Part shown: positions 5,649 to 11,791 of the stretch, piece after piece
Layout of the letters: each line of letters begins with the position of its first letter
Position numbering within the stretch: position 1 is the first letter of the stretch
Source of the DNA: JBPYFK01 sp051984675
Lineage (GTDB): Bacteria; Actinomycetota; Actinomycetes; Mycobacteriales; Pseudonocardiaceae
Assembly: GCA_051984675.1 (NCBI GenBank)
Contig: JBPYFK010000076.1
Coordinates: 1-18,456, forward strand
Length of the DNA stretch: 18,456 nt
Reading direction: 5' to 3'
The notes under the pieces: model-generated
Database searches by the model: none
What the model was told of the DNA's origin: nothing
Seen by the model: the letters and a program-made list of their open reading frames with translations, nothing else
Made by a program: the position numbers and the translations under genes

Positions 5649-7148
5649 ATGAGCACGCCAGATGTCACCCCAGCGAGCAACTCGGCGACCGGTGTCCGCG
5701 CCCGGTTCTGCCCGTCGCCCACCGGTACGCCGCACGTCGGCCTGATCCGCACCGCGCTGTACAACTGGGTTTTCGCCCGCCACCACGGCGGCAAACTGGT
5801 GTTCCGCATCGAGGACACCGACGTGACCCGGGACAGCGAAGAGTCCTACCGCGCACTGCTGGACGCGCTGCGCTGGTTGGGGCTCGACTGGGACGAGGGG
5901 CCGGAGGTCGGCGGCCCGTACGGGCCGTACCGGCAGAGCGAGCGCCGGGAGATCTACGACGACGTCGCGCGGCGCCTGCTCGCCGCCGGCGAGCTCTACG
6001 AATCCTTCGCCACGGCGGAGGAGATCGAGCAGCGCCACCGGGACGCCGGCCGCGACCCCAAGCTCGGCTACGACAACTCCGACCGTGACCTGACCGAGGA
6101 GCAGAAGACCGCGTTCCGCGAGCAGGGGCGCGCTCCGGTGCTGCGGCTGAGGATGCCCGACCGGGACGTCACCTTCACCGACCTCGTTCGCGGCGACGTC
6201 AGCTTCCCGGCCGGCAGCGTGCCGGACCCGGTGCTGGTGCGCGGCAACGGCGATCCGCTCTACACCCTGACCAACCCGGTCGACGACGCGCTGATGCGCA
6301 TCACGCACGTGCTTCGCGGTGAGGACCTGCTGTCGTCCACGCCCCGGCAGATCGCGCTCTACGAGGCGCTGCAGCGCATCGGGGTCACCGACTTCACCCC
6401 GGAGTTCGGGCACCTGCCGTTCGTCATGGGGGAGGGCAACAAGAAGCTTTCCAAACGTGACCCGCAGGCCAACCTGTTCCACCACCGCGAACGCGGGTTC
6501 CTGCCGGAAGGACTGCTGAATTACCTCGCCCTGCTGGGCTGGTCCATCGCCGAGGACCGCGACGTGTTCACCCTGGACGAGATGGTCGAGGCGTTCGACA
6601 TCGGACGGGTCAGCTCGAACCCGGCGCGGTTCGACCAGCGGAAGGCGGAAGCGATCAACTCCGCGCACCTGCGGACGCTGGCGCCGGACGACTTCGTTCG
6701 CCGGATAGTGCCGTACCTGGTGGACGGCGGGGTCCTGCCCGAGCAGCCCTCGGACGAGCAGATCGCCGTCGTGAAAGCCGCCGCGCCGCTGGTGCAGGAG
6801 CGGTTGGTGGTGCTCTCCGACGCGGTGGGCATGATGGGGTTTCTGTTCGTAGGGGACGGTTTCGCCCCCGAGCCGGAGGCGGCGGCCAAAGCACTCGGCG
6901 AGGACGCCAAGCCGGTGCTCCAGGCGGCGATCGACGCGCTGGACTCGCTACCGGAGTGGACGGCCGGGTCCATCGAGAGCGCGCTGAAGGAGGCCGTCGT
7001 GGAGGGACTCGGGATCAAGCCGCGCAAGGCCTTCGCGCCAGTGCGGGTGGCGGTCACCGGCCGGACCGTCTCGCCGCCGCTGTACGAGTCGATGGAACTG
7101 CTCGGCCGCGAACGCTGCATGCGGCGACTGCGCAACGCGCTGGCCTAG
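5649..7148 (+). CDS. gltX: Glutamyl-tRNA synthetase
   Basis: A 499-residue class I aminoacyl-tRNA synthetase. The ATP-binding HIGH-type motif is HVGL (residues 29-32) within FCPSPTGTPHVGLIRTALYN. The KMSKS-type loop is KLSKR (266-270). The catalytic domain contains RIEDTD and the C-terminal half is the anticodon-binding region. It attaches glutamate to tRNA-Glu. In actinobacteria it is generally the non-discriminating type that also charges tRNA-Gln, whose Glu is then amidated by GatCAB (family knowledge). Three likely substrates, tRNA-Gln and two tRNA-Glu, lie ~1.3-1.6 kb downstream. The ATG lacks a good ribosome-binding site and sits close to a TAGGCT -10, suggesting near-leaderless initiation. 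A strong hairpin terminator follows. Confidence 0.97.
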   Translation: MSTPDVTPASNSATGVRARFCPSPTGTPHVGLIRTALYNWVFARHHGGKLVFRIEDTDVTRDSEESYRALLDALRWLGLDWDEGPEVGGPYGPYRQSERREIYDDVARRLLAAGELYESFATAEEIEQRHRDAGRDPKLGYDNSDRDLTEEQKTAFREQGRAPVLRLRMPDRDVTFTDLVRGDVSFPAGSVPDPVLVRGNGDPLYTLTNPVDDALMRITHVLRGEDLLSSTPRQIALYEALQRIGVTDFTPEFGHLPFVMGEGNKKLSKRDPQANLFHHRERGFLPEGLLNYLALLGWSIAEDRDVFTLDEMVEAFDIGRVSSNPARFDQRKAEAINSAHLRTLAPDDFVRRIVPYLVDGGVLPEQPSDEQIAVVKAAAPLVQERLVVLSDAVGMMGFLFVGDGFAPEPEAAAKALGEDAKPVLQAAIDALDSLPEWTAGSIESALKEAVVEGLGIKPRKAFAPVRVAVTGRTVSPPLYESMELLGRERCMRRLRNALA

Positions 7149-7157
7149 ACGTCGGCC

Positions 7158-7198
7158 CCCGGCTGCCCCCTGGGAACGTTTTCCAGGGGGCAGCCGGG
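7158..7198 (+). terminator. Strong hairpin terminator after gltX
   Basis: A 16-bp perfect GC-rich stem (7158-7173 with 7183-7198) can extend by three A-T/G-T pairs to leave the loop CGT. It begins 9 bases after the gltX stop. It has no downstream T tract, so its action depends on the very stable stem. Confidence 0.85.
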
Positions 7199-7330
7199 CG
7201 TTTCCGCTGGTTACACGCGTCCACACAGGACGTCCCGAAGTGGAACGGCCCATCGTTCGCGATCGCACTAAACCGTGCCAGAGCCTGATTATCACCGCGT
7301 TGGCCGACACGAACACGACTGGTAAGCGCC

Positions 7331-7336
7331 TAGCCT
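7331..7336 (+). promoter_or_regulatory. Candidate leaderless -10 element of the HAD hydrolase gene
   Basis: TAGCCT lies six bases before the GTG start at 7343. This is the spacing expected when transcription starts at the first base of the start codon. No Shine-Dalgarno sequence precedes the GTG, which agrees with leaderless translation. Confidence 0.45.
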
Positions 7337-7342
7337 CGCGGG

Positions 7343-8143
7343 GTGACATCCGCGCTCGACATTCATACGCCCGGGAAACTGGAACAGATCAAGGCTGTCT
7401 GCCTGGACATTGACGACACGCTGGTGGACAGCGTGCGGTCCATGCGGTTGGGACTGAAAGCCTTGGTCGGCAACGACGCCGCCTGGCCGGTCTGGCGCCG
7501 CACCAGCGACCAGCACTACGCCCGGTTCGTCGCCGGTGAGATCGACTTCGAGATGATGTGCCGGGAACGCACCCGCGCCTTCTTCGCCGCGTTCGGCGAG
7601 GAGCTCGGCGACGACGAGGTGGCCGCACGCGAGCAACGGCGGATGGCCGCCATGCAACGGTCCTGGAGCCTGTTCGCCGACGCCGAGCCGTGCCTGCGGT
7701 GGCTGCGCGCCAGTGGCCTGCGCCTCGCCGTGATCAGCAACACGCCCGGCGGCTACCAGCGCAAGAAGATCGCGTCCGTCGGCCTCGCGGACGCGTTCGA
7801 CGAGCTGATCATTTCCGAGGAGGTCGGGTCCGCGAAGCCGGACCCGGCGATCTTCCACACCGCCTGCGCCGCACTGGGGCTGCGGCCGAGCGAGGTGGTG
7901 CACGTCGGTGACCGGTTGGATCTCGACGCCGAGGGGGCGATCCGGGCCGGTCTGCACGGGGTGTGGCTGAACCGCAACGGTGCGGACCTCCCGGTTCCCC
8001 CCGGCGTGTCGATGATCACGAGCCTGGACGAGCTGGCAGCCCTGCTGGCCTGTGAACTGCCGATGCCGACCCGATCCGCGCGGCGGGGGTGGCTGCCGGA
8101 GCAGCGCGCCGTGCAGTCTCTGGTCGGCGCCCGCCAATCCTGA
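7343..8143 (+). CDS. HAD-superfamily hydrolase
   Basis: A 266-residue haloacid dehalogenase-type hydrolase. Motif I is CLDIDDTLVDS, with nucleophile Asp22 and acid/base Asp24. A helical cap follows, then motif II in LAVISNTPGG, the motif III lysine in VGSAKPDPAIF and motif IV in HVGDRLDLDAEGA. The cap type and motif spacing resemble the phosphoglycolate phosphatase / sugar-phosphatase subfamily, but the substrate cannot be told from sequence. The GTG start fits a leaderless promoter (TAGCCT six bases upstream). The last ~30 residues (from ~235) are variable and basic. The TGA stop lies inside the first unit of the tandem repeat at 8139-8262, so the repeat has reached the 3' end of the gene. 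Confidence 0.85.
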   Translation: MTSALDIHTPGKLEQIKAVCLDIDDTLVDSVRSMRLGLKALVGNDAAWPVWRRTSDQHYARFVAGEIDFEMMCRERTRAFFAAFGEELGDDEVAAREQRRMAAMQRSWSLFADAEPCLRWLRASGLRLAVISNTPGGYQRKKIASVGLADAFDELIISEEVGSAKPDPAIFHTACAALGLRPSEVVHVGDRLDLDAEGAIRAGLHGVWLNRNGADLPVPPGVSMITSLDELAALLACELPMPTRSARRGWLPEQRAVQSLVGARQS

Positions 8144-8262
8144 ACCCTCCCCGCTTGTCCTGAACCTCCCCGCTTGTCCTGAACCCCCATTGTCGTGAAC
8201 CCCCGTTGTCGTGAACCCCCGTTGTCGTGAACCCCGAATGCTTCTCCTGAACCCCGTTATCC
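8139..8262. repeat. Tandem repeat of 16-20 bp units, about seven copies
   Basis: Every unit starts with CCTGAAC or CGTGAAC followed by a C-rich stretch. Units start at 8139, 8159, 8178, 8194, 8210, 8226 and 8246. The units at 8194 and 8210 are identical (CGTGAACCCCCGTTGT). The first two carry CCCCGCTTGT. The tract begins two bases before the HAD stop codon. The rest of the gap to the tRNA genes (8263-8455) holds a hairpin (8283-8309), a terminator-like hairpin and the tRNA promoter. Confidence 0.85.
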
Positions 8263-8337
8263 CAGACGCTGTTGCGGATGGTGCTCCCCTGGCACCCGGC
8301 CTGGGGAGCCTGACCGCCACTCACCTGCGGCGGCGCC

Positions 8338-8358
8338 ACGGACCGGGGGGCCGTTTTT
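8338..8358 (+). terminator. Candidate terminator upstream of the tRNA cluster
   Basis: ACGG (8338-8341) and CC can pair with GG and CCGT (8349-8354) with one bulged A and a G-rich loop. TTTTT follows from 8354. A second hairpin, GCTCCCC (8283-8289) with GGGGAGC (8303-8309), lies just upstream. Either could end transcription of the HAD gene. Confidence 0.45.
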
Positions 8359-8384
8359 GGCAGCCGCAGGCGGTGGGCTAATAT
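8357..8384 (+). promoter_or_regulatory. Promoter of the tRNA-Gln/tRNA-Glu cluster
   Basis: TTGGCA (8357-8362) and TAATAT (8379-8384), separated by 16 bp, are near-consensus -35 and -10 elements for the principal sigma factor. Transcription would start at about 8391, giving a ~65-nt leader before tRNA-Gln. Confidence 0.65.
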
Positions 8385-8455
8385 TCTTAACGGCAGGTGG
8401 GCAGCACTTCGGTAGCTGACTTCGGTTGCGCGAAGGAGCTGGCCGCGCCGGCCGG

Positions 8456-8527
8456 TGGGGTATGGTGTAATCGGCAGCACGACTGATTCTGGTTCAGTTA
8501 GTCTAGGTTCGAGTCCTGGTACCCCAG
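8456..8527 (+). tRNA. tRNA-Gln (anticodon CUG)
   Basis: A complete 72-nt cloverleaf. The acceptor TGGGGTA/TACCCCA pairs over seven bases. The D arm is GTG...CAC. The anticodon stem ACTGA/TCAGT encloses loop TTCTGGT with anticodon CTG. The T arm CTAGG-TTCGAGT-CCTGG is intact and the discriminator is G. CCA is not encoded. The weak U1-A72 pair is typical of bacterial tRNA-Gln. Confidence 0.96.
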
Positions 8528-8583
8528 CGATCAGATCCACTGCGTTTCACGCGGAATCGAGATCTGGTCCTCACTGGTTCAAT

Positions 8584-8656
8584 GGCCCCGTCGTCTAGCG
8601 GCCTAGGACGCCGCCCTCTCAAGGCGGTAGCGCGGGTTCAAATCCCGTCGGGGCTA
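8584..8656 (+). tRNA. tRNA-Glu (anticodon CUC), copy 1
   Basis: A 73-nt cloverleaf with acceptor GGCCCCG/CGGGGCT (first pair G-U). The anticodon stem CCGCC/GGCGG encloses loop CTCTCAA with anticodon CTC. The T arm contains TTCAAAT and the discriminator is A. CCA is not encoded; CGCG follows. Apart from one acceptor base pair it is identical to copy 2. Confidence 0.96.
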
Positions 8657-8657
8657 C

Positions 8658-8698
8658 GCGGGGAAAGCCCGGTGCGCGGTGCCGTACCGGGTTTCCGC
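8658..8698 (+). other. Hairpin between the two tRNA-Glu genes
   Basis: GCGG, AAA and CCCGGT on the left arm pair in order with ACCGGG, TTT and CCGC on the right arm, with small bulges. It fills most of the 60-nt spacer and may guide processing of the joint transcript. Confidence 0.45.
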
Positions 8699-8716
8699 TA
8701 ACATTGGTACCAGCAG

Positions 8717-8792
8717 GGTCCCGTCGTCTAGCGGCCTAGGACGCCGCCCTCTCAAGGCGGTAGCGCGGGTTCAAATCCCGTCGGGACTACCA
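8717..8792 (+). tRNA. tRNA-Glu (anticodon CUC), copy 2, with encoded CCA
   Basis: The body (8717-8789) matches copy 1 except that the third acceptor pair is T-A instead of C-G (GGTCCCG/CGGGACT). CCA follows directly at 8790-8792, unlike in the other two tRNA genes. TAACAT at 8699-8704 might be a separate -10 element. Confidence 0.96.
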
Positions 8793-8814
8793 AGAACCTG
8801 CTTTATGCGGGTCG

Positions 8815-8855
8815 AGCAGTGGGCCGGTGCGGAACGCACCGGCCCACTGCTTTCT
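8815..8855 (+). terminator. Terminator of the tRNA cluster
   Basis: A perfect 17-bp stem (8815-8831 with 8835-8851) is closed by the loop GAA and followed by TTCT. It lies 22 bases past the CCA of the last tRNA. Confidence 0.92.
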
Positions 8856-8937
8856 CCGCTCCCGGCTGTCCGCGTTGTCCTTTGTGGATGATTTCCGGGT
8901 GGAGTGCCGGCCGCCGGCGGTGTCACCGGGTTGGCTC

Positions 8938-8979
8938 TTGTGGGTGCGCTGCGGGGACGCTAACCTACTCGCGAGTAGG
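8938..8979 (+). promoter_or_regulatory. ephD promoter overlapped by a 16-bp palindromic operator
   Basis: TTGTGG (8938-8943) and TAACCT (8961-8966) are separated by 17 bp, an ideal promoter spacing. CCTACTCGCGAGTAGG (8964-8979) is a perfect palindrome with no spacer. It covers the end of the -10 and the expected transcription start (~8973). A bound dimer would block RNA polymerase. The size and symmetry suit a TetR-family repressor, which is inference. Confidence 0.65.
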
Positions 8980-9033
8980 ACTGGGGAGTCCGAAGTGGAC
9001 GTTCGCCAGCCCCGGCCGGAAAGGCGCAGTGGC

Positions 9034-10812
9034 ATGATCACGCAGGGTCGCACGATCACATCGACGCGTACCGTCAGGTCTGGCGACGTCCGGCTGGCGG
9101 TGTTCGAGCAGGGTGACCCGTCCGCGCCGACGGTGCTGCTCGTGCACGGGTACCCGGACACGCATACGGTGTGGGACGACGTCGCGGCGGCGCTGGCTGA
9201 GAGGTTCCACGTCGTTCGCTACGACGTGCGGGGAAGTGGGGGCTCCGACGCTCCCCGCGGCCAGCGGGAATACCGGCTGGATCGGCTCGCGGCCGACCTG
9301 CACGCCGTTGCGGACGCGGTGAGTCCGGCCGCGCCGGTGCACCTCGTGGCGCACGACTGGGGTTCGATCCAGTCGTGGGAGGCGGTCACCGAACCGGGCG
9401 CGGAGAAGCGGATCGCGTCCTTCACGTCGATTTCCGGCCCATGCCTGGACCACGTCGGACACTGGATGCGGGACCGGCTGCGCCGGCCCACACCGCGCCG
9501 TCTCAAGCAGCTTCTGGCGCAGCAGGCCCGCTCCTGGTACATCCTGGCCTTCCAGCTCCCGGCGCTGGCGCCGCTGGTGTGGCGCCTGGGACTGGCCAAG
9601 CGCTGGGGGCGGATTCTGGAGCGGGCGGAAGGCGTTCCGCGCCGCATCGGTCATCCGTCCAGGACGGTCGCGGGGGACGCGGTGCGCGGAATCGCGCTGT
9701 ACCGCGAGAACATGCGCTCGCGACTGCGGCGTCCCGGGCAGCGCAGCACGCTGGTGCCGGTTCAAGTCATCGTTCCCGAGCGGGACCACTACGTGTCGCC
9801 GGCGTTGACGGAAGGGCTCGAACGCTGGGTTTCCCGCCTGTGGCGGCGGAAGATCCCAGCCGGTCACTGGTCCGCGTTGCTGCGCGACGGAACGCAGATC
9901 GCGCGGATGGTCACCGAGCTCGCGGACCACGTCTCCGGCCGGTCCGCGGCGCGGGGGCTGATCCGGTCGCGCGTCGCATCCTCGCCAAGGCAGACCCAGC
10001 CGTTCGTCGGCCATCTCGTGGTGATCACCGGGGCGGGCAGCGGAATCGGGCGGGCGACGGCGCTGGCTTTCGCCGAGCGGGGTGCCGAGGTCGTCGCGTC
10101 CGATGTCGATCTCGCCTCCGCCGAGCGGACCGCCGAGCTCGCCGAACTGCTCGGCCCGAACGCCCACGCCTACGGTGTGGACGTCACCGACGAGCACGCG
10201 GTGGCGAAGTTCGCCGCCGATGTCGCCGAGTACCACGGGATTCCCGACATCGTGGTGAACAACGCCGGCATCGGGCACTCCGGCACCTTCCTCGCGACGG
10301 CGACCGAGGAATGGGAGCGGGTGCTGGATGTCAACCTGTGGGGCGTGATCTACGGCTGCCAGGCGTTCGGGAAGCTGATGGCCGAACGCCGCGAGGGCGG
10401 GCACATCGTGAACGTGTCCTCGGCTGCTGCCTACCTGCCGACCAAGGTGCTGACGGCGTATTCCACCAGCAAGGCGGCGGTATTCATGCTTTCCGACTGC
10501 CTGCGCGCCGAGCTTGCCGGCTACGGTGTCGGCGTTTCCACGATCTGCCCGGGACTGGTGAACACCAACATCACCAGGACGACTACCTTTTCCGGGCTGT
10601 CGGCCGAGCAGCAGAAGCGCAAGCAGGACAGCGTCAGCAAGCTCTACGCCCGCCGGAACTTCGGGCCGGAGGGCGTGGCGCGGGAGATCCTGCGCGCTGT
10701 GCGCCGGAATCGGGCCGTGGTGCCGGTGACGGCTGAGGCCCGAGTCGGGCGCCTGCTGGCGAGGATCTCCCCGGCCACGCTGCGGGCCGCCGCGAGAATC
10801 AACGCCGTGTAG
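9034..10812 (+). CDS. ephD: EphD-like fusion: alpha/beta hydrolase (epoxide hydrolase type) plus short-chain dehydrogenase
   Basis: A 592-residue two-domain protein. The N-terminal half is an alpha/beta hydrolase: oxyanion-hole LLVHGYPDTHTVWDD, nucleophile Asp108 in LVAHDWGS, and a late His in PAGHWSALL. The aspartate nucleophile points to an epoxide hydrolase rather than an esterase. The C-terminal half is a classical SDR: TGAGSGIGRATALAF for NAD(P), NNAGIG, and catalytic Tyr/Lys in TAYSTSKAA. The same architecture and similar wording occur in mycobacterial EphD (Rv2214c, about the same length, from memory), linked to lipid/mycolate metabolism; the substrate here is unknown. The ATG has GGAAAGG nine bases upstream. 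An in-frame GTG at 8995 has a better GGGGAG, but the 13 added codons include rare ones. The gene has its own promoter with a palindromic operator. Confidence 0.9.
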   Translation: MITQGRTITSTRTVRSGDVRLAVFEQGDPSAPTVLLVHGYPDTHTVWDDVAAALAERFHVVRYDVRGSGGSDAPRGQREYRLDRLAADLHAVADAVSPAAPVHLVAHDWGSIQSWEAVTEPGAEKRIASFTSISGPCLDHVGHWMRDRLRRPTPRRLKQLLAQQARSWYILAFQLPALAPLVWRLGLAKRWGRILERAEGVPRRIGHPSRTVAGDAVRGIALYRENMRSRLRRPGQRSTLVPVQVIVPERDHYVSPALTEGLERWVSRLWRRKIPAGHWSALLRDGTQIARMVTELADHVSGRSAARGLIRSRVASSPRQTQPFVGHLVVITGAGSGIGRATALAFAERGAEVVASDVDLASAERTAELAELLGPNAHAYGVDVTDEHAVAKFAADVAEYHGIPDIVVNNAGIGHSGTFLATATEEWERVLDVNLWGVIYGCQAFGKLMAERREGGHIVNVSSAAAYLPTKVLTAYSTSKAAVFMLSDCLRAELAGYGVGVSTICPGLVNTNITRTTTFSGLSAEQQKRKQDSVSKLYARRNFGPEGVAREILRAVRRNRAVVPVTAEARVGRLLARISPATLRAAARINAV

Positions 10813-10931
10813 CCGCCGCGTAGCGGGCGAGGTGCGGTCGGTAGCCGAAGAACGCAGTATCCAAAAAGGACGACTGGTCTCCGCCGCTGTCGCGGTCGGC
10901 CGTTGGCGTAGGTCGTCGCTGTCGTCGGGGT

Positions 10932-11633
10932 CTACAGGCGGTTCTGCAACGCCTCGGCGGCCGAGAGGAGATCGGCGGCCCACCGCGAACCCGGCCGCCG
11001 GCCCATGCGGTCGATCGGCCCGGACACCGAGATAGCCGCGATCACCGAGTCATTGGCGTCCCGTACCGGCGCGGACACGCTCGCGACCCCGGACTCGCGC
11101 TCGGCGACGCTCTGCGCCCAGCCCCGCCGCCGAACCTCCAGCAGCGTGCGCTCGCCGAAGACCGCGTCCGCCAGCACAGCGCGCTGGGTGGCCGGGTCGG
11201 CCCACGCCGTGAGCACCTTCGCGCCCGATCCGGCCGACATCGGCAGCGTCGCGCCGACCGGGACCGTGTCGCGCAGGCCACTGGGCGGCTCCGCAGTGGC
11301 CACACACAGCCGCTGAATGCCGTCCCGCCGGTAGAGTTGGACGCTTTCGCCGGTAGCGTCCCGGAGCTTGGGCAGCACCGCCGCGGCGGCCTCCAGGAGC
11401 GGATCGGTGGCGTTGCCAGCGAGCTCGGCCAGCGCGGCACCCGGCCGCCAGCGCCCATCCGAGCCGCGGCGCAGTAGCCGATGCACCTCCAGGCCGACCG
11501 CCAGCCGGTGGGCGGTCGCCCGGGGTAGGCCGGTGCGCCCGCACAGCTCCGCGAGGCCACAAGGTTCCTCGGCTGTCGCCTGTAGCACGGCCACTGCCTT
11601 GTCCAGTACTCCGATACCGCTAGACTGTCCCAC
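10932..11633 (-). CDS. ndgR: IclR-family transcriptional regulator (NdgR-like)
   Basis: A 233-residue IclR-type regulator. The N-terminal winged helix-turn-helix (residues ~8-65) includes GLAELCGRTGLPRATAHRLA. The C-terminal ligand-binding domain includes SVQLYRRDGIQRLCVA, LPMSAGSGAKVL and SVSAPVRDANDSVIAAISVS. Divergent placement next to leuCD is the hallmark of NdgR in Streptomyces and of LtbR in Corynebacterium, which control leucine synthesis genes (family knowledge). The GTG start lies six bases after a TAGTAT -10, so the mRNA is probably leaderless. A perfect inverted repeat (11646-11666) directly upstream of that -10 suggests autoregulation. The gap to the convergent ephD stop (10813-10931) shows no convincing terminator. 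Confidence 0.9.
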   Translation of the reverse strand: MGQSSGIGVLDKAVAVLQATAEEPCGLAELCGRTGLPRATAHRLAVGLEVHRLLRRGSDGRWRPGAALAELAGNATDPLLEAAAAVLPKLRDATGESVQLYRRDGIQRLCVATAEPPSGLRDTVPVGATLPMSAGSGAKVLTAWADPATQRAVLADAVFGERTLLEVRRRGWAQSVAERESGVASVSAPVRDANDSVIAAISVSGPIDRMGRRPGSRWAADLLSAAEALQNRL

Positions 11634-11639
11634 GTCGCG

Positions 11640-11666
11640 ATACTAACTTCCCGGCATCTGGGAAGT
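11640..11666 (-). promoter_or_regulatory. ndgR leaderless promoter with adjoining operator
   Basis: Read on the minus strand, TAGTAT (11645-11640) is a TAnnnT -10 element six bases before the GTG start at 11633. Directly upstream, ACTTCCC (11646-11652) and GGGAAGT (11660-11666) form a perfect 7-bp inverted repeat with a 7-bp centre. It fills the -10/-35 spacer, a position suited to repression. The site also lies 126 bases upstream of leuC on the other strand. Confidence 0.6.
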
Positions 11667-11683
11667 CCACTTGTGAGACCCAG

Positions 11684-11713
11684 TTCGCACACGTGGATTC
11701 GCATAATTCGCAC
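11684..11713 (+). promoter_or_regulatory. Triple TTCGCA direct repeat upstream of leuC
   Basis: TTCGCA occurs at 11684, 11698 and 11707; the first and third extend to TTCGCAC. CATAAT (11702-11707) within the array could be a -10 element of leuC. The repeats may be part of the promoter or a regulator site. Evidence is limited to the repetition and position. Confidence 0.35.
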
Positions 11714-11791
11714 AAGAGGACACGGTTACCAAGTTCATTTCCCACTCGGGTTTCGACTGGAATCCGGGTCCCACTCGTATCGGGAGCAGCG

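Noticed and set aside
8139..8262. CRISPR array
   Set aside because: Units are 16-20 bp with no spacers between conserved repeats and no cas genes in the window.
8456..8792. tRNA genes as an integration site for a mobile element
   Set aside because: No integrase, no duplicated tRNA 3' end outside the cluster and no atypical gene content nearby; the second tRNA-Glu is a full functional copy.
8679..8891. Small plus-strand frame over tRNA-Glu copy 2 and the terminator
   Set aside because: It lies over a complete tRNA gene and a 17-bp terminator and has no ribosome-binding site.
8965..10983. 672-codon minus-strand open frame opposite ephD
   Set aside because: Typical high-GC antisense shadow; the plus strand has two complete catalytic domains.
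11693..11791. 33-codon N-terminal extension of leuC
   Set aside because: Contains rare codons including TTA and covers the promoter region; ATG 11792 has GGGAG and gives the conserved start.
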